A stretch of DNA of 51,946 nt. It comes from Amanita rubescens. Taxonomy: Eukaryota; Basidiomycota; Agaricomycetes; Agaricales; Amanitaceae. Shown here in pieces: positions 34,681 to 43,887 of the stretch. The translations under genes were made by a program, and so were the position numbers. The notes under the pieces were generated by a model. It was not told the DNA's origin, searched no databases, and saw nothing but the letters and a program-made list of their open reading frames with translations. Every line of letters begins with the position of its first letter. Positions within the stretch are counted from its first letter, which is position 1. Location of the stretch: NCBI GenBank assembly GCA_015039365.1, contig WION01000371.1, positions 1 to 51,946 on the forward strand, read 5' to 3'.

Positions 34681-34777
34681 ACAGGCATGATGAGTACAAG
34701 AGAAGACACACATAATCACGACCAACATTCGTCATTGGGCTATCTTTTACAATGACATTCTGAGAGTTGGCAAGCAT
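29239..34777 (-). CDS. NLR-type receptor: NACHT - 18 ankyrin units - Tup1-like WD40 propeller
   Basis: The first exon (ATG 34777-34775) reads MLANSQNVIVKDSPMTNVGR, a leader type common in mushroom NLRs. KKWLDPPDPSINHNNARNKH follows, then a P-loop split by introns (GISGCGKTLIW), Walker B in YIVIDALDEC, MTSRRE, and GMFRWVACQIQELKLCP across an intron. One 2.8 kb exon (33626-30766) holds the rest of the NACHT module and the ankyrin units. A GT..AG intron with a CTAAT branch-like site (about 30765-30725) then joins the ankyrin exon in frame to DIDICSVPSEF, VFNPIIKRVLDVQLVHKL and WD40 blades (CVLIDKLARGNISSMCFSPD, VWDIAEQHILFVFDEHQGEI, GGLLATGSYGGEV). The last exon ends near 29240, or at 29304 if unspliced. 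No break was found; length is roughly 1,650 residues. NACHT NTPases act as ligand-triggered oligomerising switches in fungal incompatibility and probably immunity. The ligand and output are unknown. Confidence 0.85.
30900..32640. repeat. Tandem 99-base repeats encoding ankyrin units of the NLR
   Basis: About 18 head-to-tail units of 33 codons (99 bases) with the minus-strand consensus YGNALQAASYNGSTEIVKVL followed by LENGADVNAQGG. Several neighbouring units are nearly identical at DNA level. One unit carries an extra codon (SYHNGS). Units nearer the C-terminus use LLDHGANVN in place of LLENGADVN. The first and last units are more divergent. Confidence 0.9.
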
Positions 34778-36885
34778 ATTGCGTTGATGGAGCAATGGTC
34801 GTAGTAGAGGATCAAGATGTGTTGATGCCCGTGTCACACTTATCAGTCACTTTTCGCACTGTGACACATGAATGACATCGACTCCCACGATGCGACGACA
34901 CTCAGCGATAATCGCAGCGACGAGCAGCCCTGTTAATTGCAACATACAGCAACCCCAAATCTCCCGTATGTTGCATTAGAAGTGTAATGCGCAAGTGCTG
35001 GGATTCAGGAGGTTTTCACGTCAATGAAGGAAAAATCATGCTCTGAAGCCGACTCTGTAACAGATCGTGGCCCAGATCCGTATTCAGAATGCATGCTTGA
35101 GCTCTCCGGGATCAATCATCAGTATGTTTTCACGTCGATGATGGAAGAATCACGCTCTGAAGCCATCGTGGCCTTGATTCCCGTAGATGCGACATCGATG
35201 TCCCACCGGATTGGGCGACTCGGACGTGGCCTGAGGATAAAAGCATATTATTAATCCAAAGATGATCGATGGCTGCGGGATAGTACAAGTAAGTATGTCA
35301 TCGTATCCTTATGCCAAAATCTCAAACTCTCTCTGACAGGATATGGCAATCGCAGTGCCAAGGCCGTGAAAATTGTTCATTGTCAAGGTCTCATGTCTGG
35401 GACTCGGTCGCTACAGTTGGTGCGAGAAATATTAAAATTCGAAAGTCATGGCAAAAAAATGGCGATTACTAGTATTCACGTCAACAGTATCAGCTTTGCT
35501 GCGAAATGTAACTATAAATTACCATGTAGCGAGCAATGTTAGTGATGACCGAGATTTTGATTGCCACGAACGGTTTGTTTTAACCCTGCATAACCGAGCC
35601 ATTGCGGTATCGCGGTGTATCATTGAAGGGAGACTCTTCGCCACCAAATCATCCTCAACCCCCACGCTCCATCTAGACCTTGAGTCCACCCCTCCTCAGA
35701 CGTCATCACCAACATCTCCCCTGCCTCCTTTCCCAGCCTCATCCACCGCGAATCACCATCACAAACCTCCTCACCACTCGCCCCATCTCTACCCCTCTCA
35801 CTCGACACCCCTCGTTGACACTGGAAAGCCGCGGCTGGACGGCCCGGCTCATGGCTTTTTCCAACGCAAGCCAAGTTGTACTACAGAGCCGAGTCTTGCG
35901 TATCATTACCGGCGTTTCGCCACTCCATCCACTCCCTAGTAGTCTTACCCAAATAGATGGTGATACGGCATCCCCAACGTCTCCAGGACCTGGCTCAGTC
36001 CTGGCTACCATCAAATGCGGTCGTTGTTCCCATACACCTGCGCAAAGGCTAAGCCTTCAAGTAGGGTAACTGCGTACAGACAAGGCTGGCCTGTGCAGCT
36101 GTGCGCCTTGTACTGCCCAAGGGGTCTCAATTCGTGATGGAGCGGAGGAAGCGGAAGTCAGGCTGAAAGATTGGGTGTGTATGTGCGCTTTCCTCATCAA
36201 TTTCGTGATTCTTTACTGAGCAGTTGTCTTTATAACCGCAGGGACCCAACGTACGCTAGATACCAAGATATAATCCACAAGTACTTTGCAACACATCGCG
36301 CCCGCCACTCCAAACAACCTTGCCCGGCTCCATGGCCGCAGCAGGAAGCATCGCTCGCCTTGCCAACGAAGCGTTCGCGGGGGAACTATAAAACTTCGGG
36401 AAGAATGTCGCCGCCAATACGAAATAGTGTTTGCCAATGACAAGACCATACCGTCCGTCATCGGTTATCACAATATCGCGTACTAAGCATTCGTACACGT
36501 CAATGTTTGTATCGTGACGCGATAAGCCATCAAACATCTCCGGGAAATCGAGTTATATTGCCGTGTTGTGCACCGCATGGTTTCGAGTATGATTTTAACT
36601 GGCGCTGACTTACATGGCTCTTGAAAAAATTTCATTAGAAAACGCTAAAATGAACCAACGTTACTCGGCCGACAACGGTGAAATGAACAGGCTAAAAAAG
36701 GCGACGCGGACGCGGATCAGTACGGTTTACCAACTCACCTTCGCTCCATCCGTGCCCTAACCCTACACATGGCAAATTGAAGGCTCCTAGCTAACGCTGG
36801 ACGAGATTACTTAATTTGGAGGTTATGGGATAGGCGCTCGTTTTGGATCAGGAGTCCAATTATGCTAATGAGAACAGCACGATCT
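34778..36885. other. Intergenic 2.1 kb, no convincing gene
   Basis: Upstream of the NLR gene CpG returns to normal frequency. A proline/serine-rich open frame (35448-35939 plus) and overlapping frames in all phases of the GC-rich part (35600-36070) are mutually exclusive and carry no recognised domain. Open pieces at 36170-36490 also change frame. A partly repeated pair of stretches lies at about 35015-35045 and 35125-35160 (TTTTCACGTC, GGAA, ATCATGCTCTGAAGCC-like). Confidence 0.35.
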
Positions 36886-37345
36886 TGGTTAGAGGGTGTC
36901 GCAGATCAAGAAAAGCATATCCTCATTGCAAGACGTCCTCGACAAACCCAGCTCAGAAGTTTAAATCTAAATTCAAATTTGCTGAATACGAACCAAATCT
37001 GAAATCGGAGTCATCAATGAAATTGTTCTAGAGGACCCCATTTTCGTCGAGTCTGACATCCGGGATCCCTGCACGAGTTGCAGGTGAGCCTCTTAACGCC
37101 CATGCACACTCAGATATGCCCCAATCCTTTCTTAGGAAACTGAATGTGCCCATTGCTTACACCCGACTGTAACCATGAATTTTCAGCCAGCCAAAGTGAA
37201 GAAAGTAAGAAAGACAACGACGGCGGAAATCTGGGGTAACATTAAGACTTTGGCGCCGTTGGTTGAGGAAGGTATGAGTACGTACTATGTGTTAAATACT
37301 TGGTTTACTTACACGAAATTGTTTTAAATTACGACAAGGTCAACC
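36886..37345 (+). pseudogene. Sos7-like gene relic
   Basis: The stretch repeats parts of the Sos7-like gene at 27.7 kb in the same order: GGTGTCGCAGATCAAGAAAA versus the region at 27743, IVLEDPIFVESD versus TVLKDPAIVASD, FLRKLN versus FLRKLK, NIKTLAPLVEEG with the same following intron, and TTACGACAAGGTCAA at its end. Reading frames are interrupted throughout and the match stops at about 37345. It is a decayed 5' half. It is not derived by retroposition, because intron positions and sequence are kept. Confidence 0.7.
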
Positions 37346-37491
37346 TCCCGCTGTTCAATCCTGACAATGCGATGTGCGATATCATTCCCTCTGAGAGCTG
37401 CAGTGAGGGAGGCATTCGTGGAGATGTAAGGGTCGTCGAACGTGACCATGACCGGGCTTCGGCCGCTTAGCGGATCCCATTCGCTATCCAT
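37324..37491 (-). other. Short open frame, unrecognised
   Basis: A 55-codon frame from the ATG at 37491 begins MDSEWDPLSGRSPVMVTFDD and continues DPYISTNASLTAALRGND before stopping at 37324. It looks protein-like, but no family or second exon was identified. It lies beside the Sos7 relic and may be a leftover first exon. Confidence 0.2.
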
Positions 37492-37639
37492 CACTTAGAA
37501 AACAAACTTTCGATGTAGGTTGGACCAGGGGATGGTCCGCAATGCACTCTCAACATTGCAGCGGTCCATCTCAGGATCCCATCATGGTTTGTATACGGAC
37601 AGCACATGCAGATTTTAGTGCGACGAAATAGGAGGATGC

Positions 37640-37930
37640 AGTGTGCACCGCTCATTGTGAGCTTCCGCATCAACTGATTCGCCTCCATCGCGAGGTGTTA
37701 GGTACCAACCACGAATGAGACTTGTAACCGGAACTCGGGTGCATTTGTTCAAGGAACCAGTGACGACGACCAGAACGGCAATGTTTAGGTTTCCCTGGTC
37801 CACTAACCATAAACGTTGGACTTGCTGCTTGTGTATATGTGCTGTGGGGTAAGGATCCCATGGTAAGTCGATTATGGAATTACCCGCGAACGATAAACGT
37901 TGGACTAACCACTTGTGTTAGGTGCTGTGG
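37640..37930. repeat. Duplicated GH27 5' end / upstream region (copy B)
   Basis: Similar to 27400-27680: on the minus strand PRDGGESVDAEAHNER matches PRDGGESGDAEAHSER of the membrane GH27 gene. Relative to copy A it lacks 9 bases, keeping the frame. The motif around ATAAACGTTGGACT..CTTGTGT..GTGCTGTGG occurs twice here (about 37808-37850 and 37890-37930), a local tandem duplication. The rest of the GH27 gene is absent. Confidence 0.65.
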
Positions 37931-38292
37931 AGTTGCCTTGCTTCAGCAAGGTTTAGTCGGCGCGGATTCCGTAGCCAGATTGGTGTCCAACAGTGCAGCC
38001 AATACCCGCCAGTCAAACAAGTCCATCTCTCTCTCATCACCGCCCCTCGTCTCCCCATATCATATGCACCCTTCTCGCGCATTCAAACGGGCCAAAACGA
38101 GGACGCACCACTGCCACACTTCCCCACATCCCCCAAACGAGGCCACGCTGCTGCCACTCCATTCAACCGCAAGAATCCATGATGCTAGTCATGCGACAAC
38201 CCTCCAACCATACGGATCCGCACGCAGTGGAAACAGACCCGCGAGTTATGTGAATAGGAACGCCTTCGGACACCTATGCCCCCGTCACACCC

Positions 38293-39783
38293 CCGCATCA
38301 GGTTTTCGGCATGTTCTGCTCTGGCCGCTCTCGGCGCTTTCCAGAGCAGCCAGAGCGGCCAGAGCGGTCAGAGCACCTCACCACTTTTTTAGGTGAGGTA
38401 CATCGCTCTGAGAGTCGATTTTCCCGCTCTGAGAGTACTTCAACCCGCTCTGAGAGTGGTTTCGTGGCTTAGCAAAGCAGTTCAAAATAGTTCAAAAAAT
38501 AAATTTTATTGCCCAGCATTGTATTACAGTAGCGGTCACAAAAACATGAGAAGCAATGCGACGTGTATGGGAAAGAGAAAGATTGTGAAGTAGCATGGTA
38601 ACGATTTGGAATCTTTGCGAGAAAGCAGAGTGGTTGTTGAGGGTGACTGAAAGTGTTCGAGAGCGAGGGACTTGGATGGCGAATGGTTGTCGCAAGCGGT
38701 GACTGCGATGGGGTGAACATAATGGGATGTATAGAAACAGTGAAAACGGCGCATATAGTGAGACCGAAATACGTACATGCAATCCCGACCGTTGATACGG
38801 ACGTTCTGAGGGTTGGGAATGCATCTCCGACGATTCAGCAGGTGAGAACGCAGTGAAGTTTAGCCCGTACTCACCTAAGCGCGGCTGACAGCGAAACGGC
38901 TGAGATTCGTCCTATTCTTGCCCCTTGATAATTGGTGCAAACATTAATCAGGCGACGCTGTATTTGCTGCAACGTGAGTAGAGGACTGAGATTCGCAACC
39001 GGTTCGCATCGTTACTACGCACCGTTTTCTCGTTATATTGTGCCTATCGGCTATTGGCGGGTCGGTGGATTGGTTTTGGAGGAAAGTTGTATGGAGGAGA
39101 TGGGAGGAGAGGGCAAGGATGAGCATGGCTCAAGCTGCGCTGACGAGTGATGTCATCATTCTATTTATTTGGTGGTATTTGCACACACTAATAAATTTCG
39201 CACAAGTCCTGGCAACTACGAGTATACGGTAGATTTGTTGGTACATTTCCCCGAAGACAAGCCACTGATGTTCGGAGTCGGTGAACCATGAAGGAAGCAT
39301 GCACAGTGCAGGCAAGCATCCGGCACAAGAGCGTGAGCAGGCGGATGGTAGGGGCATAGGCGGCCGGAATCAGTGGGCGTGGAAGGCCTGGGGTGATGTG
39401 GGCGTTGAGGACTTAGCAATGGTGGGAACAGTGAGTTGTCGTTCATTGCGGATTGGAGCACTGGGCGTGGCAGTAGGAGTGGCATGCGGGCGTCGGCAGC
39501 GAAGGAGAGCGGCAGAGAGGAGTGTGGCGTTGGCTACCAAGTGGTTAGGAACGTCAGCAGTAAATGAAGGGGTGGGAGATAATGCTCACCATCAAAAGCG
39601 TGCGGCATTGGAGTCCCCGAGCGAGAGCGGTGAGAGCGGTGGTGGCCAGAGCTAGAGAGGGTAGAGCTAACGTCGCCAGAGCGCGAGCGATCAAAGCTGG
39701 CGTCGCCAGAGCGGGAGTGGCCAAAGCGTTGTTTGGCCAAGCGTTAAGCGGCCCGAGCGGAAATGGCCGAAAACCTGATGCGG
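38293..39783. mobile_element. 1.5 kb element with terminal inverted repeats and GCTCTGGC subterminal repeats
   Basis: The left end CCGCATCAGGTTTTCGGC (38293-38310) is matched exactly in reverse complement at the right end (39766-39783). The similarity continues imperfectly for about 20 bases more (GCTCTGGCCGCT / GCTCGGGCCGCT). Both ends then carry clusters of the octamer GCTCTGGC or its complement GCCAGAGC (38315-38375 and 39645-39725), plus variant GCTCTGAGAG units at 38404-38456. No transposase reading frame was recognised inside, so it is probably a non-autonomous DNA transposon. No clear target-site duplication could be seen, so the exact ends and superfamily remain open. Confidence 0.7.
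38375..38399. repeat. Perfect 8-bp hairpin at the left subterminal region
   Basis: ACCTCACC (38375-38382) pairs with GGTGAGGT (38392-38399) around a T-rich 9-base loop. It separates the GCCAGAGC cluster from the GCTCTGAGAG units of the inverted-repeat element. Confidence 0.6.
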
Positions 39784-40552
39784 CCTCCACAGGATTTTCT
39801 CGCACCTTGCCACACCAGCTGGCAAGCAACGAAAGCATAGGGGAAGCTCAAACAATGCGTCTGGTGCCAGTCCCGCATTGAGTTATGCATACCGTCGAGC
39901 AGGACGTGCGTTTTTCATCCGGATATCACACCTCTACGCAACTAACCAAGTAAACAGTCCACGTAGGCCACAACATGTCAAGGAAGCATCTGGGCCGAGC
40001 CCTTGCAGTCTGTCTATCGATGATACGCGAGGAATCGAACCATGGAGGACGACTTGACTAAGTATAAGCTCGGCGACATCATCAAGTCCCCCGCAAACGT
40101 GCGCCAATGTGAACAACGCGTACCCGCTCACACCATCAATGAATTTGAACCACTCCAGGTTAGTCAATACGGAGTCCCTTTCTCGTTCAGTCTCAATCTG
40201 TGTAAAATAAAATAAACGTGTACTGTATGCCAGGGATAAAGTTCAATCGTTCTGAGTTACGAGATTTCTGTCAACTGAATAACACACTCTAGTGCTTAAA
40301 AAGGTGCATATATGCGGTGTTCTTGGAGACTCATGACTTAATATGGTTACCTTTACTTTTCGACGCGTCTGGGGTGCTCGACGACGTAAGCCTGAGATCC
40401 AATGAGTCGGCAAGACAATTTGTGATTTACGTGAACGATTTGTATGGATACCTGATTACATGCAGAATTCAATTGTAGACTACTACCCGAAACTATCTTT
40501 TCTGAAAGCTAAAGTCCCAAAAAGTACAGACCCACAAGTGTTCAATGCTAGC
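39784..40552. other. Intergenic, no gene recognised
   Basis: Between the inverted-repeat element and the small coiled-coil gene. Open frames of up to 77 codons carry no motif. A tRNA-like string near 40030-40075 was examined and rejected. Confidence 0.4.
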
Positions 40553-41236
40553 CTAGATGAAGACACCGATATAATCTAAGAATTGTCTCCGTTTCTGAAG
40601 CGCTGTCGCATTTTCTGGAAGAGGATCCAGGCCTAACGCGGCGGCTGCGGCTGCGGCTTGGGGTCCTTGGTTATGTATAATTAGCAATGTCCAATCCAAA
40701 GCGAAGGGAATAATGGTTACCCGATAGTCGGACAGCATCAGTTTTTGTATGAGGAAGTTGATTGACTGGGGCACCATCTGGATATCTGAGGACCCCATTA
40801 GAACTTGCGGATGTGTTATGCATACGAATTGGCGACATGGTATTTGCTTCATTAACACTACTAGAAGGGTCAGGAATCACAAAGCAGGTCCAAAATACGA
40901 AGAACGTACATGTTGGCGAGGTCGTTAACTGTATTAGTGAGGTTGACAACCGTATTGGTAAGATTGGCAACCTGTGCCGCAAGATCGTTGAGTCCGTTTG
41001 TCATCTGACCAAGATGATTGGCAATAATATGCAGTTGCTGTGCAGGAGCCTTGCAAGGGTCATTCTGTCTGTATGTAGCATACACAAAAGATCATACACA
41101 CAAAGTTTGGAACATTAACAGTTTCATTAGCCAGCGTTTGGAAAGCAATGGCGATGTTGTTCCAATCAGCCTGAGGTAAGTCCTGTGGCGGCAATGGTGG
41201 TAGTTCAGGAAGAATAATAGCGGGGGGTTGATTCAT
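40553..41236 (-). CDS. Small Agaricomycete-type coiled-coil protein, function unknown
   Basis: Starting MNQPPAIILPELPPLPPQDL at 41236, four exons join in frame: the proline-rich start, NDPCKAPAQQLHIIANHL followed by a heptad coiled coil (AAQVANLTNTVVNLTNTVND), ANTMSPIRMHNTSASSNGVL with LRYPDGAPVNQLPHTKTDAV, and an alanine-rich end (GPQAAAAAAALGLDPLPE) closing with RRQFLDYIGVFI and a TAG at 40555-40553. The layout of proline start, short coiled coil, RMHN.. core and helical C-terminal KRRxxL..IG end resembles a family of short orphan proteins common in mushroom genomes; no function is established to my knowledge. No membrane segment or signal peptide is seen. About 170 residues, no break. Confidence 0.7.
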
Positions 41237-42430
41237 TGTGAACTATCTAAGCGCCAGCAGCGGGAAATTGAGAGATTGAGAGACGCAAAAGCAACCGTCG
41301 ATTGTTTGGTCACCCCAAACAAGATAATAAATAGGAGGCATTAATAATAATATGATTTGACACCTGTTTCGAGTCTTTTGACTGTCGCATAGAAAGTGAC
41401 GAGGAACACGGTGATCTCGCTAGTGGGGCACGAGGTACCCACATGTATTTCCCGGAACGATCCTTTCAAGAATTTCATCGGTGGTGAGAAGTCGGAATAT
41501 GACATTTATCCTCGTTGTCGTCACCTCACAGATCCTGATTCCGTGCTAGGTCTCCCACATGACGAACGACGTAGCGGCGTGACCTGCGACTAGCAAGATT
41601 GAATAGTCGTGATGAAAAGCTAACAAAGATGTTTATCGCTATGTATCACCCATGCTACTAGGACAGGAGCCGTGTTACGTTCAAATAACAGATAGAAACA
41701 GGGAATTGAGGCTAAGTACACGAAAGATCAGGGATGCATGCTAACCTCCTCATCCAACCCATTGTACAAGCATTACATCTAAGACATCATCATCCCAAGT
41801 GAGTTTTCAACCCCCTTTCGCAAGCGGATACATTCCATTGAAAGCCGGTGCCAACGCTAACATTGTTAAATGTTACAATATATGTCGGTGTTGAACTATG
41901 TCGGTGTTGAACTGGTTCTTGAAATTGGAGAAGTTGTTCACTGAAAGTACGCAGAAGGTTCAGTTACGCCAAACAGATAATTATGCCCGTATCAATAGTG
42001 CACATCCATCTTTTATTCCGCAGAATGTAATGATGAACATAATTCAGCAACGTTTGTTTATTGCCGACAGCGAAAGAGTCAACCAACATCCAAAAAACAT
42101 CGATCGCGACAAGATATAGTTAACGAATTGTCAGCTCTACCGCTTCACGTACTACGGCGCCAGCGCTTGAAGGTGATTTCCATCATGAACTGAAAGTCAT
42201 TGCCAACCTAAAGAAAACATTCGCTGTGATGGGCTCACACAGCCCATCATTGATGATTGACAGTATCGCGTGTTCAAAGCGAGGCCCGAAATTAGAGAAT
42301 CTAGCCATGCAGTTGAACGTATTAATCGTATACGTCAACGTTATTTAAACGCGAAACATAACCGTAAACGATCGGCAACGTCAGTTGATATATCACCGGG
42401 CGGGTGATCGCTTCTTAAATGCGAATCAGA
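41237..42430. other. Intergenic, no gene recognised
   Basis: About 1.2 kb upstream of the small coiled-coil gene. The longest frame (41898-42119 plus) has no recognisable motif. Nothing else could be assigned. Confidence 0.4.
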
Positions 42431-42840
42431 TTATATGCAGGATCTCCGCGGAGTTGAGTAAAACTGTTGTGTTGGCCTTGATCCCGCATCATCGCGCGCT
42501 GCGAGCAGTACGGGTTTTCCTTCCGGTGTTTCGAGAAAAGATCTTGTGAGTACAGAGTGTGTATTAATTTGATGAGAGTGCTTTGATGGAGACCAGATTA
42601 TAGCCGGGATTGCTGTTCGTGGCGTTTCTTTTGTCGTTGCCACAAGACGTTTCGGCCGCCACACCGCATGATCCACGACCTATAAGTAAAACGGTGAGTA
42701 ACAGGAGAAGTGACGTTTTGGCTTGAAGCACTGATCGAATGATCAAACAAGGCGAGCTGAAGCAGCCGGAGGAGGCGTTGGTAGAACAAGGAAAGATTTT
42801 TTTTTTCAGTCCGGTGAATTGGATACACCATTGCCACTGA
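42431..42840 (-). pseudogene. HCNGP-like gene relic
   Basis: The minus strand resembles the 3' part of the HCNGP-like gene at 14.0-14.5 kb. DDAGSRPTQQFYSTPRRS matches [18 protein letters not shown], and the nucleotide stretch ATTGCTGTTCGTGGCGTTTC at about 42610 matches the start of the corresponding exon near 14250. Similarity extends through the intron region towards 42800. The frame is interrupted and the upstream family core is missing. Confidence 0.6.
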
Positions 42841-43584
42841 TGGAGTTTATGGAATGTAACAATGACCTGAAGCGCATCTTTTCGGTTTGTTTCGCCGAGA
42901 TGATGATGAACGTTTGACTCACCTCCTTAAAGCACGATGTGGGGTATAGAAGAACGGGGCCCGTTAAGGAACGCATTCAGGTTCACGCAGATGTTGGTGG
43001 CGTTCTGCTCCAACCGCTCCAACCATAGTCGTAAAATTAGCGACAAGATCCGTTCAAGAGTTCGTGAATGGGGTCCACCTCAATGGTTGAGAAAGGAAAG
43101 AGAGAGAGCGCAAGAATCGGTAAATGAGCGACGGAGTCTCTACGGCCGCCAGTAAGTTTCCGAGTTGTGGTCACTATCAACGGGAACGGGACTTGTAGCA
43201 GTCGCTTATGACATATGTGAATGTGTCCCGTTCCGTACGTGAGTCGTACATCAACTAGTAATGAACGTGGGATAACATACTAATGTCACGGGCCCCGCTA
43301 GACTCAATTGCTTCTCGTCATTACTTATTTATTGCTGCCAATTGGGATGGCTTCGGATGAGTAACGGGATGGAGCGGAGCAGTGGGAGCACGATGAAGTG
43401 ATTGACACGCACATACAAACAACCACCTGATTTTCGCACGTTTGGCGCGTCAACGCGTCCTGGGATGCGCCTTTGCTCTTTGCTGGTATCTCGGACCTGT
43501 CCACGCGACCACGTAAAACCCACGATATGCATCATTATAGCGGTTGTTCAATGCGACGATTCAAGCACTGTACCATAATCGGCT
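42841..43584. other. Intergenic, no gene recognised
   Basis: Spacer between the HCNGP relic and the duplicated GH27 unit. Only short frames without motifs are present. Confidence 0.35.
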
Positions 43585-43849
43585 GAAGCCTAATATTTAA
43601 ATAAATAAAAGGCACGCCGACGTTCTGTCCATTCACAGAAACTGGCTTCTCGAAGCAAACTTGTATCATTCGCGAGCCTGTGAAGCACACACGCTCGATT
43701 CAGCTCGTCGCGCCACTTCATGTCTCATGCGCGGTGAATCTAATAGTAACACTCGTCGAACCGGTAAGTATACGCTTGACAGCTTAGCCTTCTAGTCACT
43801 GTTAGGACTAGCAGCCGGAGTGTTCAACGTAAACCTTGGAAAAGCTACG

Positions 43850-43856
43850 ATAAATA
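43850..43856 (+). promoter_or_regulatory. TATA-like box of secreted GH27 copy 1
   Basis: ATAAATA lies 31 bases before the ATG at 43888. It is followed by a conserved GCTC and is kept with nearly the same spacing in the second copy (47798-47804). The assignment rests on conservation between the copies. Confidence 0.35.
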
Positions 43857-43887
43857 GCTCGCTCTTAGCCCCGAACCATCAGCCTCG

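Noticed and set aside
35448..36069. Proline/serine-rich open frames, several overlapping in different phases and on both strands
   Set aside because: GC-rich sequence keeps many frames open; no domain, consistent splice structure or start was found.
40021..40085. tRNA-like string on the minus strand (GGTTCGATTCC with flanks that could pair as an acceptor stem)
   Set aside because: The T stem does not pair, no D arm or anticodon stem can be drawn, and the span is too short for a tRNA.
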